Shown: one piece after another, positions 24,813-34,528 of the stretch | How positions within the stretch are numbered: position 1 is the stretch's first letter | Layout of the letters: the number at the start of each line of letters is the position of its first letter | From: Gammaproteobacteria bacterium 53_120_T64 | GTDB lineage: Bacteria; Pseudomonadota; Gammaproteobacteria; Pseudomonadales; Porticoccaceae | Reading direction: 5' to 3' | NCBI GenBank assembly: GCA_002162815.1 | Contig: MAAT01000067.1 | Span: forward strand, 24,547-88,546 | Length of the DNA: 64,000 nucleotides | Notes under the pieces: generated by a model | Database searches by the model: none | Seen by the model: only the letters and a program-made list of their open reading frames with translations | What the model was told of the DNA's origin: nothing | Translations under genes and position numbers: made by a program

Positions 24813-26753
24813 ATGAAGTATTCTTTAAGGGGTGCTGGCTTGCTGGCGCTGGCCGCGACACCGCTAGTAACACCGGTGGCATCGGCATTTGACTACACGG
24901 TTTCGGGTTTTATTCGCCAGGAAATGGCCTATAAGCTCAACAATAACGAGAACCCTAATTTACCGGGTGGCAATAGATTTAACGGACGAGATTATGTCAC
25001 TAAGGGTAAATTGCTACCCCAAGGGCAAGTGATAAATAGTCGTAAGGATCGTTCGACAAATAACGATTGGAATGTCTTTGCTACAAAATCTGAAATTGAT
25101 GTTAGTTTTAATTTCACTAGAAATCTCAGTGGCTTTGTTAAATTCCGCGGTTACTACCAGCCCGACACATTTGATTTAGTTGACAAAAGTGGTTTTGTTG
25201 ATGGTGACGGGGGCAAGCCCGATCTTTGGGGTGTGCCCAATCATGGTCGAGAGGCTACGCACCTGTCTTATAGTGACAATGATTACATGCTCGATATACC
25301 ATCGCTGTATTTAGACTATGCTAAGGGGCCGTTGTGGGTTCGTATTGGCCAGCAGCAAATAGCCTGGGGTGAGTCGCTCTTTTTCCGGGTTGCCGATATG
25401 GCGAATGGCCTGGACTTCCGACGTCATTTTATCTTTGACTACGGGCCTGAAGAGTATGCCGATGAGCGTTTAGCTTCGCCCGGTATTCGCGCCAGTTATC
25501 AGCTCGACCAAAATTGGGAGCTTGAAGTCTTTGCGCAGATGTTCCAGCCCTCAGTGCTACCGACCAATTACTCGCCATACAATTTGATTCAAAGCGGATT
25601 CAATATGAATCAAGGCTATGAAGAGGGCTTCGATAAAGTCGATGATCAAATTAATGGTGGTATTCGTCTACAGGGTCAAAACTTAGGTGAAGATGGCAGC
25701 TGGGGAGTGCAATTTTATGCAATTGCACGTCATAGCCCAACGCCGCTATTTACCCTCTCTGAATCCGGTGTGCCGAATGCGGCTTTTGGAGATCCGGTAC
25801 TGGATCCTCAGGGCTTGGGCTTCGCTACCCAGCCTTTTATCTATGAACCCGGTGGCAAGGCTGGCACCGCCAGTCCTGATGAGTGGTTTCACAACGCCGC
25901 TATCGCTGGCTCGGATGGCCTCGATACCATCAACGGTTTGATAAACGACTTCGCCTGGATCAAAGGCTTCGCCGAGATCGGTTTAGGTATGTCGCCCGAT
26001 GCCAACGGGGATTATCTGACCAGTATAAATGGCGATGGGCCCAATGGCATCAATGGCACGGACTTCCTCGAGCTGTTTTGGCAGGCCGGTGTTCCAGGTG
26101 CTGTTACTCCTGAGGGCGGTGAGGCCGCGCTCAACCTTGCTCTGGGCGGTAATGCCTTAAGTGGAAATATGCGGGTGCGCTACGCCGCCGAAAACGTTTT
26201 CGGCTTTGGGGTGAATCATATTTTTTATGCTGAAGAAGACTCCTTCCTCGATCAGTTGGTCGTTCGTTTTGAGGCCAGCTATATACCCGATAGAAAGTGG
26301 ACCAATAATCTTCGTCGCGATTATATTGAGGCAGATGATGTGCTGGCCAGCGTTGTATTTGAAAAATACCAGCGTTTCAGTAATGCTTTTCCGGCCACCT
26401 TCTTGATCTTTGAGTATATGTACCGCAAGGAGAGTGACTTGTTAGAGCGTCACCTTAGCGGGCTTGGCGCTAGTGCGACCAAGCGCCCGGGTGGTGGTGA
26501 GCAGGATCGTGGTTGGCATGGTGTTGTTCTCGCTTTTCAGCAGCCTTTTCCAGGTTTAAAGTGGCGTATCGATGGCTCTATTCTCTACGATCTTGAGGGT
26601 GGTTATTCGATACAGCCCTCGGTTCGCTATAAGCCTAGTGGAGATTGGACTGTTGAAGCCTTTGCTAACTTTATTGATGGTGGAACTGATGATTCACTGG
26701 GCGTATTTGACTGGTCTGATGATTTGACCTTTCGAATCACCTATCAATTCTGA
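24813..26753 (+). CDS. DUF1302 outer-membrane protein
   Basis: 646 residues with a signal peptide (basic MKYSLRG, hydrophobic core, cleavage near ASA-F) and a beta-rich body ending in phenylalanine (FRITYQF). Family features include FDYTVSGFIRQE at the start, IGQQQIAWGESLFFRVADM in the first third and RASYQLDQNWELEVF. DUF1302 proteins are outer-membrane barrels that accompany DUF1329 and RND genes. ATG 24813 lies six bases after a perfect AGGAGG; the longest frame starts at a TTG inside that site. A strong terminator follows, which closes the transporter module. Confidence 0.9.
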   Translation: MKYSLRGAGLLALAATPLVTPVASAFDYTVSGFIRQEMAYKLNNNENPNLPGGNRFNGRDYVTKGKLLPQGQVINSRKDRSTNNDWNVFATKSEIDVSFNFTRNLSGFVKFRGYYQPDTFDLVDKSGFVDGDGGKPDLWGVPNHGREATHLSYSDNDYMLDIPSLYLDYAKGPLWVRIGQQQIAWGESLFFRVADMANGLDFRRHFIFDYGPEEYADERLASPGIRASYQLDQNWELEVFAQMFQPSVLPTNYSPYNLIQSGFNMNQGYEEGFDKVDDQINGGIRLQGQNLGEDGSWGVQFYAIARHSPTPLFTLSESGVPNAAFGDPVLDPQGLGFATQPFIYEPGGKAGTASPDEWFHNAAIAGSDGLDTINGLINDFAWIKGFAEIGLGMSPDANGDYLTSINGDGPNGINGTDFLELFWQAGVPGAVTPEGGEAALNLALGGNALSGNMRVRYAAENVFGFGVNHIFYAEEDSFLDQLVVRFEASYIPDRKWTNNLRRDYIEADDVLASVVFEKYQRFSNAFPATFLIFEYMYRKESDLLERHLSGLGASATKRPGGGEQDRGWHGVVLAFQQPFPGLKWRIDGSILYDLEGGYSIQPSVRYKPSGDWTVEAFANFIDGGTDDSLGVFDWSDDLTFRITYQF

Positions 26754-26797
26754 CCATCGGTTCATCGCCTGTCGTTGACAGGTGAGGTTCTGACGAG

Positions 26798-26832
26798 AAA
26801 ATACCCGCGTTGTAAGACGCGGGTATTTTTTT
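26798..26832 (+). terminator. Intrinsic terminator closing the monooxygenase/transporter module
   Basis: A perfect 10-bp stem ATACCCGCGT (26801-26810) with ACGCGGGTAT (26817-26826), 6-base loop, then seven T. A-rich bases on the 5' side may let it also work for the convergent yhbY. Confidence 0.93.
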
Positions 26833-26926
26833 ATTAGGAGCAGCGAGCTAGCTGGATTTGGTGCTGGGGGCTGCTGTGTCGTGAAGGGGTGGCTTCTCGT
26901 AGTGGGGGCTGCTCAATAGGTGTTTT

Positions 26927-27238
26927 CTAGCAGCCTTTGCGCAATAGATTGGACAACTTGGGGTTGGGCTTGTCGGCTCTGCGATAGAGTAAGATAACGT
27001 GCCCGATCGATTGTACGCAGTCGGCTTTAAGTCGTTGACAGGCCTGGTCGATGGTGGTTTTTTTCGCATCACGATCGCTCAGGCTGAGTTTCACCTTGAT
27101 AAGCTCATGGTCATCAAGGGCGCGACTCAGCTCCGCCAACACGTTGTCTGTTAAACCCTTGTCGGCGATGGTGACCACGGGCTTGAGTTTGTGACCGATA
27201 CCGCGCAAGTGTTTTTTGTCGTCGTTGGAAAGTGTCAT
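26927..27238 (-). CDS. yhbY: YhbY-family RNA-binding (CRM-domain) protein
   Basis: 103 residues from the ATG at 27238; the frame extends to a TTG at 27265, but MTLSNDDKKHL matches the family's usual start. The CRM fold is shown by LKPVVTIADKGLTDNVLAEL, ELIKVKL and the GHVILLYR end. It binds the large ribosomal subunit precursor. It is divergent from rlmE across 54 bases, the usual gammaproteobacterial arrangement. Confidence 0.93.
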   Translation of the reverse strand: MTLSNDDKKHLRGIGHKLKPVVTIADKGLTDNVLAELSRALDDHELIKVKLSLSDRDAKKTTIDQACQRLKADCVQSIGHVILLYRRADKPNPKLSNLLRKGC

Positions 27239-27292
27239 AGAATAAGTCTTATCTTCGGCAGTCAATTGTAACGGAATTCAGTAATCTTCCCT

Positions 27293-27919
27293 ATGGCTAA
27301 ATCTAAAACCAGTAAAGCTTGGCTCAAAGAACATGAGAGCGATCAGTACGTACAGCGGGCGAGGCAGGACGGTTATCGTTCGCGTGCCAGTTATAAGTTG
27401 CTCGAGCTTGATGAGGCCATAGGCCTATTAAAAACCGGCATGACGGTAGTTGATCTTGGTGCGGCGCCGGGTGGTTGGTCCCAGGTCGCCATTGCTAAAT
27501 TGGGCGACAGTGGGCGCGTCGTCGCCTCAGACATTTTAAATATGGATGCTATTGCCGGTGTCGATTTTGTGCAGGGCGACTTTACCGATGATGAGGTCTT
27601 CAATAATATTCTGGAAATTTTAGATAGCCGCCCGGTTGACCTTGTAATTTCGGACATGGCACCCAATATGAGTGGTGTGAAAGCTGTAGATCAACCGCGT
27701 GCGATGTACCTGGTGGAGTTGGCGTTGGATTTTGCACGGCAGGTGCTGCAACCTGAAGGTACCTTTTTAGCCAAAGTGTTTCAGGGGGAGGGTTTTGATG
27801 CCCTAGTTCGCGATCTGCGTGTAGATTTTAGTAGTGTGGCTATTAAAAAACCAGGCGCTTCACGGGCACGTTCCAGCGAGGTATATTGTCTGGCACGCGG
27901 TTTTCAGGGGCGGGCTTGA
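27293..27919 (+). CDS. rlmE: 23S rRNA 2'-O-methyltransferase RlmE (FtsJ)
   Basis: 208 residues. It methylates U2552 of 23S rRNA, a late step of large-subunit assembly. The SAM site is [13 protein letters not shown], followed by DMAPNMSG and the KVFQGEGFD block; the catalytic KDKE lysines fit SYKLLE and the later KVFQ. Length is typical. It starts at ATG 27293 and precedes ftsH by 117 bases, as in Pseudomonas and Escherichia. Confidence 0.95.
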   Translation: MAKSKTSKAWLKEHESDQYVQRARQDGYRSRASYKLLELDEAIGLLKTGMTVVDLGAAPGGWSQVAIAKLGDSGRVVASDILNMDAIAGVDFVQGDFTDDEVFNNILEILDSRPVDLVISDMAPNMSGVKAVDQPRAMYLVELALDFARQVLQPEGTFLAKVFQGEGFDALVRDLRVDFSSVAIKKPGASRARSSEVYCLARGFQGRA

Positions 27920-28036
27920 TGGCATGCGGCGCGTTGCGATAAAGCGGGTTATACTCAGTGGCACAAATTGCGCTATACAATTAATGGGTAATCAAAATCG
28001 GCACTGCGCCGATGCGAGGGTAGTTGTTTGAACGAG

Positions 28037-29947
28037 ATGGCTAAAAATCTTATTTTATGGGTGATCATTGCCGCCATATTGATGTCGATCTTCCAGAATT
28101 TCAAAGAGGGCCCAACGCCGAATACTATTAGCTATACCAATTTTGTCGACGAGGTGCAGACCGATCGTGTACGTAGCGTCGTTATCGAAGGCTTGATTAT
28201 TGAGGGCGAGCATCACGACGGCACGCGTTTTCGCACGGTACGCCCGGATGTGTATGACAGTGGTTTGATGAATGACCTGCTGAATCACAGTGTCAATGTC
28301 GAGGGCCGGGAGCCACAGAAACCCAGCGTCTGGATGCAGCTATTAATGGCGGCCTTCCCGATTCTACTGATTGTCCTTATTTTTATGTTCTTCATGCGCC
28401 AAATGCAAGGTGGCGCAGGCGGCGGCCGCGGTGGGCCGATGTCGTTTGGTAAAAGCAAGGCCAAACTCTTAAGTGAGGATCAGATCAAAACCACCTTTGC
28501 CGATGTGGCGGGTGTCGACGAGGCTAAGGAAGATGTCAGCGAGTTGGTCGAGTTCCTTAGTGACCCCTCAAAATTTCAGAGCTTGGGTGGGCGAATTCCT
28601 CGTGGTGTGTTGATGTCCGGCCCTCCCGGCACGGGTAAAACCCTGCTGGCTAAAGCGATTGCCGGTGAGGCTAAGGTGCCTTTCTTTTCGATCTCGGGTT
28701 CCGATTTCGTGGAAATGTTTGTTGGTGTCGGTGCCTCCAGGGTGCGGGATATGTTCGAGCAGGCCAAGAAGCAGGCACCGTGCATTATCTTTATCGACGA
28801 AATTGATGCTGTTGGTCGCACCCGTGGTGGTGGTATCGGCGGTGGTAACGATGAGCGCGAGCAAACGTTGAACCAATTGTTGGTTGAGATGGACGGTTTT
28901 GAAGCCAATGATGGTGTGATTGTCATCGCGGCTTCCAACCGCCCCGATGTACTCGATAAGGCGCTATTGCGCCCCGGCCGTTTCGACCGCCAGATTTATG
29001 TCGGCCTGCCTGATATTCGTGGTCGCGAACAAATTCTCAAAGTCCATGTGCGCAAAGTGCCCCTCGATGACAAGATCGACCTCGGTATTCTGGCCCGGGG
29101 TACACCAGGGTTTTCGGGTGCTGATTTGGCCAACCTGATTAACGAGGCCGCTCTTTTTGCCGCGCGCGCCAATCGTCGCCTGGTGACCATGGAAGAATTT
29201 GAGCACGCCCGCGACAAAATCCTGATGGGTGCCGAGCGCCGCTCGATGGTGATGTCGGAAGAAGAAAAGGCCAATACCGCTTATCACGAGGCGGGCCATG
29301 CCATTGTAGGGCGGCTTGTGCCCGAGCATGACCCGGTGCATAAGGTCAGTATTATTCCCCGTGGACGCGCACTTGGTGTTACCCAGTTCTTGCCGAAGGA
29401 AGATCAGTATAGTTACAGCAAGCGCAAGTTGGAGGGGCAGCTTTGCAGTCTCTACGGTGGTCGTATTGCCGAAGAGCTGATTCATGGTTTGGACGGCGTA
29501 ACGACTGGTGCCTCTAACGATATCGAACGTGCCAGTCAGTTGGCCCGCAGCATGGTAACGCGCTGGGGCTTGACGGAGAAGATGGGCCCTATTCTGTATG
29601 GAGATGAAGAGTCGGCGATGCCGGGTCAGGGTGGTAAAAACTTTTCCGGTTCCACCTCGCAGCAAATAGACGAGGAGGTGCGAGTGATTGTCGACTCAAA
29701 TTATGCGCGAGCTGAGACCTTGCTGAAGGATAATGTTGACATACTCCACGCTATGAAGGCCGCGCTAATGGAGTTTGAAACGCTCGATGCCGAGCAGGTT
29801 GATGATTTAATGGCGCGTCGCAAGGTGCGCCCGCCTCGCGACTGGCACGATTTTGACCATCCTGCGGGCGATGCTGACAGCAGCTCCGAGACTAGCCCAG
29901 TCGATAAGTCGGATGCCAGTATTGGCGGGCCCGTAGAAGGCAGCTGA
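28037..29947 (+). CDS. ftsH: ATP-dependent zinc metalloprotease FtsH
   Basis: 636 residues. It degrades misfolded membrane proteins and short-lived cytoplasmic regulators as a membrane-bound hexamer. There are two N-terminal helices (about 4-22 and 98-118), then a Gly-rich stretch, Walker A GPPGTGKT (about 195-202), Walker [12 protein letters not shown], the second region of homology and the zinc motif HEAGH (H417, E418, H421). The C-terminus is Ser/Asp-rich. I start at ATG 28037 (MAKNLILW), the canonical start, rather than the TTG at 28028. A strong terminator follows. Confidence 0.97.
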   Translation: MAKNLILWVIIAAILMSIFQNFKEGPTPNTISYTNFVDEVQTDRVRSVVIEGLIIEGEHHDGTRFRTVRPDVYDSGLMNDLLNHSVNVEGREPQKPSVWMQLLMAAFPILLIVLIFMFFMRQMQGGAGGGRGGPMSFGKSKAKLLSEDQIKTTFADVAGVDEAKEDVSELVEFLSDPSKFQSLGGRIPRGVLMSGPPGTGKTLLAKAIAGEAKVPFFSISGSDFVEMFVGVGASRVRDMFEQAKKQAPCIIFIDEIDAVGRTRGGGIGGGNDEREQTLNQLLVEMDGFEANDGVIVIAASNRPDVLDKALLRPGRFDRQIYVGLPDIRGREQILKVHVRKVPLDDKIDLGILARGTPGFSGADLANLINEAALFAARANRRLVTMEEFEHARDKILMGAERRSMVMSEEEKANTAYHEAGHAIVGRLVPEHDPVHKVSIIPRGRALGVTQFLPKEDQYSYSKRKLEGQLCSLYGGRIAEELIHGLDGVTTGASNDIERASQLARSMVTRWGLTEKMGPILYGDEESAMPGQGGKNFSGSTSQQIDEEVRVIVDSNYARAETLLKDNVDILHAMKAALMEFETLDAEQVDDLMARRKVRPPRDWHDFDHPAGDADSSSETSPVDKSDASIGGPVEGS

Positions 29948-29965
29948 TATCTTTTCCTTGCGACT

Positions 29966-30001
29966 AAGCCACCGGATAGCCACTATCCGGTGGCTTTTTT
30001 A
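29966..30001 (+). terminator. Intrinsic terminator of ftsH
   Basis: A perfect 13-bp stem, AGCCACCGGATAG (29967-29979 region) with its complement 29983-29996, 3-base loop, ending in a T run to 30000. It ends only six bases before the folP start. Confidence 0.93.
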
Positions 30002-30006
30002 GTAGC

Positions 30007-30840
30007 ATGGGTTTGCTCGATAGCCTTACTCAGCGCGGCCGGCCTCTGGTAATGGGTATTCTCAACCTGACTCCGGATTCCTTCTCCGATGGCGGCGAGT
30101 TATTTCGTGACGGAGAACTGGATCTTGATAAGGTCTACCGTCGGGTGCAGCAGTTGCTGGAGGAGGGTGTTGATCTCTTGGATTTGGGCGGTGAGTCGAC
30201 GCGCCCAGGTGCGGACAAGGTAGAGCCGGGCGCGGAAATGGCCCGGGTTTTGCCCGCTTTAGAAGCGCTTCAGCGTCGTTTTGACCTGCCTTTGTCCGTT
30301 GATACGAGTAGTCCTGAGTTGATGTTAGAGGCTGCGCAATCTGGCGCCGCCATGCTCAACGATGTTCGCGCACTGCGTCGCCCTGGGGCTTTGCAGGCTG
30401 TCGCTGCGAGTGGCTTGCCGGTGTGTTTGATGCATACGCTTGATGAGCCTAAGGTGATGCAGGATAAGCCTCAATACGATGATGTCGTAGCTGATGTCGG
30501 CGCCTTTTTACGCGGCCGTATTGAGGCTTGTGAAAAGGCGGGTATCCCGCGTGCGCGTTTGGTCGTCGACCCTGGCTTTGGTTTCGGTAAAAGCTTGGCG
30601 CAGAATTTGTCGTTATTTAGGGCCCTGCCGGCTTTGGTTGCAGAGGGGCTGCCAGTGATGGTGGGCGTGTCCCGTAAATCAATGATCGGTGAAATATTGA
30701 ATAAGCCGGTAGAGCAGCGTGTATTTGGCAGCGCCGCGCTGGCCGTCTTGGCTTCCCAAGCGGGCGTCGGTATCATCCGAGTCCACGATGTTGCTGCGAC
30801 GGTCGATAGCTTGAAGATTTTGGAAGCAGTACAGTCGTAG
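30007..30840 (+). CDS. folP: Dihydropteroate synthase
   Basis: 277 residues. It joins p-aminobenzoate to the pterin pyrophosphate in folate synthesis. Motifs are GILNLTPDSFSDGG, DLGGESTRPGA, MLNDVRALRR and VVDPGFGFGKSL, then GVSRKS for the pterin/pABA site and IRVHDV at the end. Start ATG 30007 is fixed by the family start, yet only six bases separate it from the ftsH terminator and no Shine-Dalgarno is visible. A 57-base gap leads to glmM, the standard neighbour. Confidence 0.95.
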   Translation: MGLLDSLTQRGRPLVMGILNLTPDSFSDGGELFRDGELDLDKVYRRVQQLLEEGVDLLDLGGESTRPGADKVEPGAEMARVLPALEALQRRFDLPLSVDTSSPELMLEAAQSGAAMLNDVRALRRPGALQAVAASGLPVCLMHTLDEPKVMQDKPQYDDVVADVGAFLRGRIEACEKAGIPRARLVVDPGFGFGKSLAQNLSLFRALPALVAEGLPVMVGVSRKSMIGEILNKPVEQRVFGSAALAVLASQAGVGIIRVHDVAATVDSLKILEAVQS

Positions 30841-30897
30841 GGCTAGGCGGGAGTCACTTGCTACTGTCAATGGTAGGCACAAAAGGAGGGGAGTGAG

Positions 30898-32241
30898 ATG
30901 AAGAAACAGTTTTTTGGCACCGATGGCATTCGTGGTTGTGTGGGCGAACATCCGATTACGGTGGATTTTGTGCTCAAGCTGGGCTGGGCGGCGGGTAAGG
31001 TGTTTGCTAAATCCGGCAAGGGGCGCAACCTGATTCTTGTTGGCAAGGACACTCGCGTCTCGGGTTACATGTTTGAGTCGGCCTTGGAGGCCGGGATTAT
31101 CGCCGCAGGTGTCGATGTTGGTTTGTTGGGCCCCATGCCGACGCCAGCGATTGCCTATCTTACGCGCACGTTTCGTGCTCAGGCGGGTATTGTGATTAGC
31201 GCTTCGCACAATGCCTATCAGGATAACGGCATCAAGTTTTTCGGTAGTGACGGTTACAAATTGCCTGACGCTATTGAGCTGGAAATAGAGAGCTATTTAC
31301 AACAGGGTATTGTTACCTCCGGCTCTAATGAGCTCGGCCGTGCTTCGCGTATCAGAGATGCAGCCGGGCGCTATATCGAATTTTGTAAGGGGACCTTGCC
31401 TGCGGGCTTTAGCTTTTCGGGGCTCACGGTGGTTATCGACTGTGCGAATGGTGCGACCTATCATGTCGCCCCCGATGTATTGCGCGAGCTCGGTGCAGAA
31501 GTTATAGAGATAGGCACGAATCCCGATGGCCTGAATATTAATTACCAGTGTGGCTCAACAAATCCAGAGCTATTGCGCCAGAAAGTATTGGAGACAGGCG
31601 CCGATATCGGCATAGCCTTGGATGGTGATGGCGATAGAGTGCTATTTGTCGATGCCGATGGAGGTATCGTCGATGGTGATGAGCTGCTCTACGTTATCGC
31701 TATGTATCGCCGCGCCAACGGTCTTCCGTGCTCGGGTGTGGCTGGTACCCTGATGAGTAATTTTGGTCTGGAGAAAGCCTTGGCGGAGCTGGATGTCCCC
31801 TTTGCTAGAGCCAAGGTGGGGGATCGCTACGTCATTGAGGCAATGAAGAATAATCAGTGGGAATTAGGCGGTGAGAATTCAGGCCACATTGTTTGTGGTG
31901 ATATTACCACTACGGGCGATGGCGTTGTGGCTGCGTTACAGGTGGTTCGTGCGATGATAGAGGATGGTAAGTCGCTCGCAGAATTGCGCAGCGGTTACCA
32001 CAAGTTACCGCAAACAATGATCAATGTTGCGATAACTGATGCAGTTGATATTGACGCAAACACAGCTGTCCAGCGCGTGATTGCAAGTGCTGAGAAAAGG
32101 TTGGCGGGCAATGGTCGTGTGCTATTGCGGCCATCGGGCACCGAGCCAGTAATACGGGTCATGGTAGAGGGTGATGACGCTAGCTTGGTTGGCGAATTAG
32201 TTGAGCAAATCGCTGCAACTGTAGCCGAAGAGGTTGGCTGA
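30898..32241 (+). CDS. glmM: Phosphoglucosamine mutase
   Basis: 447 residues. It converts glucosamine-6-phosphate to glucosamine-1-phosphate for peptidoglycan and lipopolysaccharide. It shows FGTDGIRG at the start, the phosphoserine loop ISASHN (catalytic S103), the metal loop DGDGDRV and the sugar-binding GGENSGH, then RPSGTEP for phosphate. Length is normal. Start ATG 30898 has AGGAGGGGAG ahead. It is followed by tpiA after 109 bases. Confidence 0.97.
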   Translation: MKKQFFGTDGIRGCVGEHPITVDFVLKLGWAAGKVFAKSGKGRNLILVGKDTRVSGYMFESALEAGIIAAGVDVGLLGPMPTPAIAYLTRTFRAQAGIVISASHNAYQDNGIKFFGSDGYKLPDAIELEIESYLQQGIVTSGSNELGRASRIRDAAGRYIEFCKGTLPAGFSFSGLTVVIDCANGATYHVAPDVLRELGAEVIEIGTNPDGLNINYQCGSTNPELLRQKVLETGADIGIALDGDGDRVLFVDADGGIVDGDELLYVIAMYRRANGLPCSGVAGTLMSNFGLEKALAELDVPFARAKVGDRYVIEAMKNNQWELGGENSGHIVCGDITTTGDGVVAALQVVRAMIEDGKSLAELRSGYHKLPQTMINVAITDAVDIDANTAVQRVIASAEKRLAGNGRVLLRPSGTEPVIRVMVEGDDASLVGELVEQIAATVAEEVG

Positions 32242-32350
32242 TGATTAAATAATAGAATGGCTGAAGAATTCTTGTATAAGTACTGTAACTTGGTTAACAT
32301 GGCGGCCGTTTTCAGGGGATGCAAAGGATGATCGGGGTGTGCGGAGAGTG

Positions 32351-33091
32351 ATGCGTAGACCTTTGGTGGTTGGCAACTGGAAGATGAACGGCACTCGGCG
32401 CAGCTCCGTAGAGCTCGCAGAGGCAATAGCAGAGAACTTTGTTTCTGAGTCTGTCGATTGTGCTATTTGCCCCCCTGCAGTTTTTCTCGCCGAGCTGGGC
32501 GCGGCGCTTGCTGAGAGCGGTGTTTGTTTGGCGGCTCAGGATGTTAGTCGGTTCGAGAGTGGGGCCTACACGGGTGATGTGTCGGCCGCCATGCTTGCTG
32601 ATTTCTCCTGTGCTTACGTGTTGGTTGGTCACTCTGAGCGTCGCGCTTGTTTTGGTGAGGCGTCCGCTCTGGTGGCGGCAAAGTTTGTTACGGCTCAGGG
32701 CAAAGGATTGATACCTATTTTGTGTGTCGGCGAAACCCTTGCTGAGCGCCAGGATGGCAAGACTCTTGAGGTAATAGCGGAGCAGTTAGATGCAGTAATA
32801 GATGCTGCAGGCTTAGAGGCCTTGTCTTCAGCGGTTGTCGCCTATGAGCCGGTATGGGCAATTGGTACGGGAGAGGTGGCTAGTCCAGCTCAGGCCCAAG
32901 AAATTCTAGCGTTTATCCGAGCTAGGCTTGGTGAGAATGCAGAGGCTGTGCGTTTGTTGTACGGTGGTAGTGTGAATGCTAAAAATGCCGCTCAATTGTT
33001 TGAGCAGCAAGATATTGATGGTGCTTTGGTTGGCGGTGCATCGCTGCAAGCTGAGCAGTTTTTGACTATTTGTCGGCTCGCGGAGGCGTGA
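32351..33091 (+). CDS. tpiA: Triosephosphate isomerase
   Basis: 246 residues. It interconverts dihydroxyacetone phosphate and glyceraldehyde-3-phosphate. Catalytic parts are GNWKMNG (Asn/Lys), VGHSERR (His) and YEPVWAIGTG (Glu), with the phosphate loop LYGGSV. I chose ATG 32351 (MRRPLVVGNW) over an upstream GTG at 32339. The stop codon shares one base with the secG ATG, so the two are translationally coupled. Confidence 0.96.
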   Translation: MRRPLVVGNWKMNGTRRSSVELAEAIAENFVSESVDCAICPPAVFLAELGAALAESGVCLAAQDVSRFESGAYTGDVSAAMLADFSCAYVLVGHSERRACFGEASALVAAKFVTAQGKGLIPILCVGETLAERQDGKTLEVIAEQLDAVIDAAGLEALSSAVVAYEPVWAIGTGEVASPAQAQEILAFIRARLGENAEAVRLLYGGSVNAKNAAQLFEQQDIDGALVGGASLQAEQFLTICRLAEA

Positions 33092-33525
33092 TGGAAAAAG
33101 TGATACTTATTGCCCACCTGCTGATAGCGTTTGCAATCATTGGTATGATTTTATTGCAGCAGGGCAAGGGTGCTGATGCTGGCGCTTCCTTTGGTGGTGG
33201 TGCTTCGCAAACCTTGTTCGGCAGTGGTGGTACCTGGAACTTCTTTAGTAAAACAACGGCTATTTTGGCAACCTTATTTTTTGCCACCAGTTTTAGCTTG
33301 GCCATTATTGCCAAGAATTCTGTGGGTATCGATGAGAGTGTGTTGCCTGCAATGGAGTTGTTGGAGGTGGATGTTCCGGTTGTCGAAAGTGATAGCGGGA
33401 TTCCCGTGCTTGAGAGTTTGTCGGCTGGTGCGGAGGTTTCTGACTTGCCCGTGCTGGACTTGCCATCGGTGGATGGCTTGTCCGAAGAGCTTATTTTGCC
33501 GGCGGGGTCGGCAGAGGAACAGTAG
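33091..33525 (+). CDS. secG: Preprotein translocase subunit SecG
   Basis: 144 residues. The accessory SecYEG subunit has two membrane helices: about 4-22 and 54-74. GMILLQQGKGADAGASFGGG between them is the family signature. The C-terminus is a long acidic, Val/Leu/Pro-rich tail (to residue 144), longer than in E. coli (110 residues). It overlaps the tpiA stop by one base. tRNA-Leu follows 54 bases after the stop, as in Pseudomonas. Confidence 0.94.
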   Translation: MEKVILIAHLLIAFAIIGMILLQQGKGADAGASFGGGASQTLFGSGGTWNFFSKTTAILATLFFATSFSLAIIAKNSVGIDESVLPAMELLEVDVPVVESDSGIPVLESLSAGAEVSDLPVLDLPSVDGLSEELILPAGSAEEQ

Positions 33526-33579
33526 ATAGCCTCACCTGCTGTTTTATTTTGTAGTTGCTAGTTAGTATTAAAGTTTTTT

Positions 33580-33664
33580 GCCCAAGTGGTGGAATTGGTA
33601 GACACGCTATCTTGAGGGGGTAGTGGCGTAAGCCGTGCCGGTTCAAGTCCGGCCTTGGGCACCA
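33580..33664 (+). tRNA. tRNA-Leu (anticodon GAG)
   Basis: 85 bases including encoded CCA. The acceptor GCCCAAG pairs with CTTGGGC. The anticodon arm is CTATC-TTGAGGG-GGTAG, giving GAG. A long variable arm and GGTTCAAGTCC T-loop follow. It sits between secG and the fMet gene, the usual position. Confidence 0.96.
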
Positions 33665-33741
33665 TATTTGTGTTTTTGATAGTGTAAGTTTATCGCCAGC
33701 ACAGAGTTTTTAGTTTGATGTTTTATTGAGTAGAAAAAGAC

Positions 33742-33770
33742 TTGACGCTTGTATGCTAGGCCCATATAAT
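33742..33770 (+). promoter_or_regulatory. Sigma-70 promoter for tRNA-fMet and probably rimP-nusA-infB
   Basis: TTGACG (33742-33747), 17-base spacer, TATAAT (33765-33770), then a GC-rich discriminator TCGCGTCCCC. This near-consensus core with a GC-rich discriminator is the form of stable-RNA promoters under stringent control (known for rRNA and tRNA genes). The start point is expected near 33777. Confidence 0.85.
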
Positions 33771-33861
33771 TCGCGTCCCCTGAAACGGGCGATTTACCAG
33801 AATCGCAAGTTGGGGCATCGAAGGGGCTAGTTATTAAAGTGCTGATGTAAAAGTTTATTGT

Positions 33862-33938
<77 letters not shown>

Positions 33939-33965
33939 AATTCTACGCCAGTGGCGTAGCGCGCG

Positions 33966-33991
33966 AAGCCCCTGTTTACAGGGGCTTTTTG
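33966..33991 (+). terminator. Intrinsic terminator after tRNA-fMet
   Basis: AGCCCCTG/CAGGGGCT stem with TTTA loop (33967-33986), followed by TTTT. An additional CTACGCC/GGCGTAG hairpin (33943-33959) lies just before it. Read-through would feed rimP. Confidence 0.88.
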
Positions 33992-34049
33992 TTATTGGGG
34001 TTGTCATAAGGCAACGTGTAGTTCTCGCTTACTAGCAAGGGTAGAGTAA

Positions 34050-34505
34050 ATGGCCTTGGGGCAAGACGCTTTATGTGCGCTGATAGAACCTGTCGTAAAG
34101 GCGATGGATTGTGAGCTCTGGGGTATTGAATACTTCCGGGCCGGCCAGCGCAGTGTGTTACGCGTCTATATAGATAAGGTTGGCGGTATAGGTATTGAGG
34201 ACTGCCAGCGTATTAGTCGCCAGATTGGTAGTGTCTTTGATGTCGAGGATCCGATCGGCGCAGAATATACCCTTGAGGTGTCCTCACCGGGTCTAGCCCG
34301 TCCCCTGTACACGCTTGCTCAGTATGAGAAATTAGCTGGCGAGTATATTGACTTGCAGTTGCGCTTTCCCTTTGAAGGGCAGCGCAAGTTTAAAGGCTTA
34401 CTAAAGGGTGTGGAAGCTGAGGATGTCGTTCTTGTGGTTGGTGAGCAGGAATACTTGTTTCCCTTTGAAACTATCGAGAAAGCGAAGGTTGTGCCCCAAT
34501 TCTAA
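34050..34505 (+). CDS. rimP: Ribosome maturation factor RimP
   Basis: 151 residues. It is needed for 30S subunit maturation. Family features are ELWGIEYFRAGQRSVLRVYID near the start, GIEDCQRISRQI and the EVSSPGLARPL block. Start ATG 34050 and length are normal. It leads the rimP-nusA-infB operon, 23 bases before nusA. The upstream gap holds a terminator for the tRNA. Confidence 0.95.
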   Translation: MALGQDALCALIEPVVKAMDCELWGIEYFRAGQRSVLRVYIDKVGGIGIEDCQRISRQIGSVFDVEDPIGAEYTLEVSSPGLARPLYTLAQYEKLAGEYIDLQLRFPFEGQRKFKGLLKGVEAEDVVLVVGEQEYLFPFETIEKAKVVPQF

Positions 34506-34528
34506 ACAGGGGTAGGAGAGGCTTGCAG

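Noticed and set aside
28964..29665. 233-residue minus-strand frame across ftsH
   Set aside because: It lies wholly inside ftsH, which is intact, and shows no recognisable domain.
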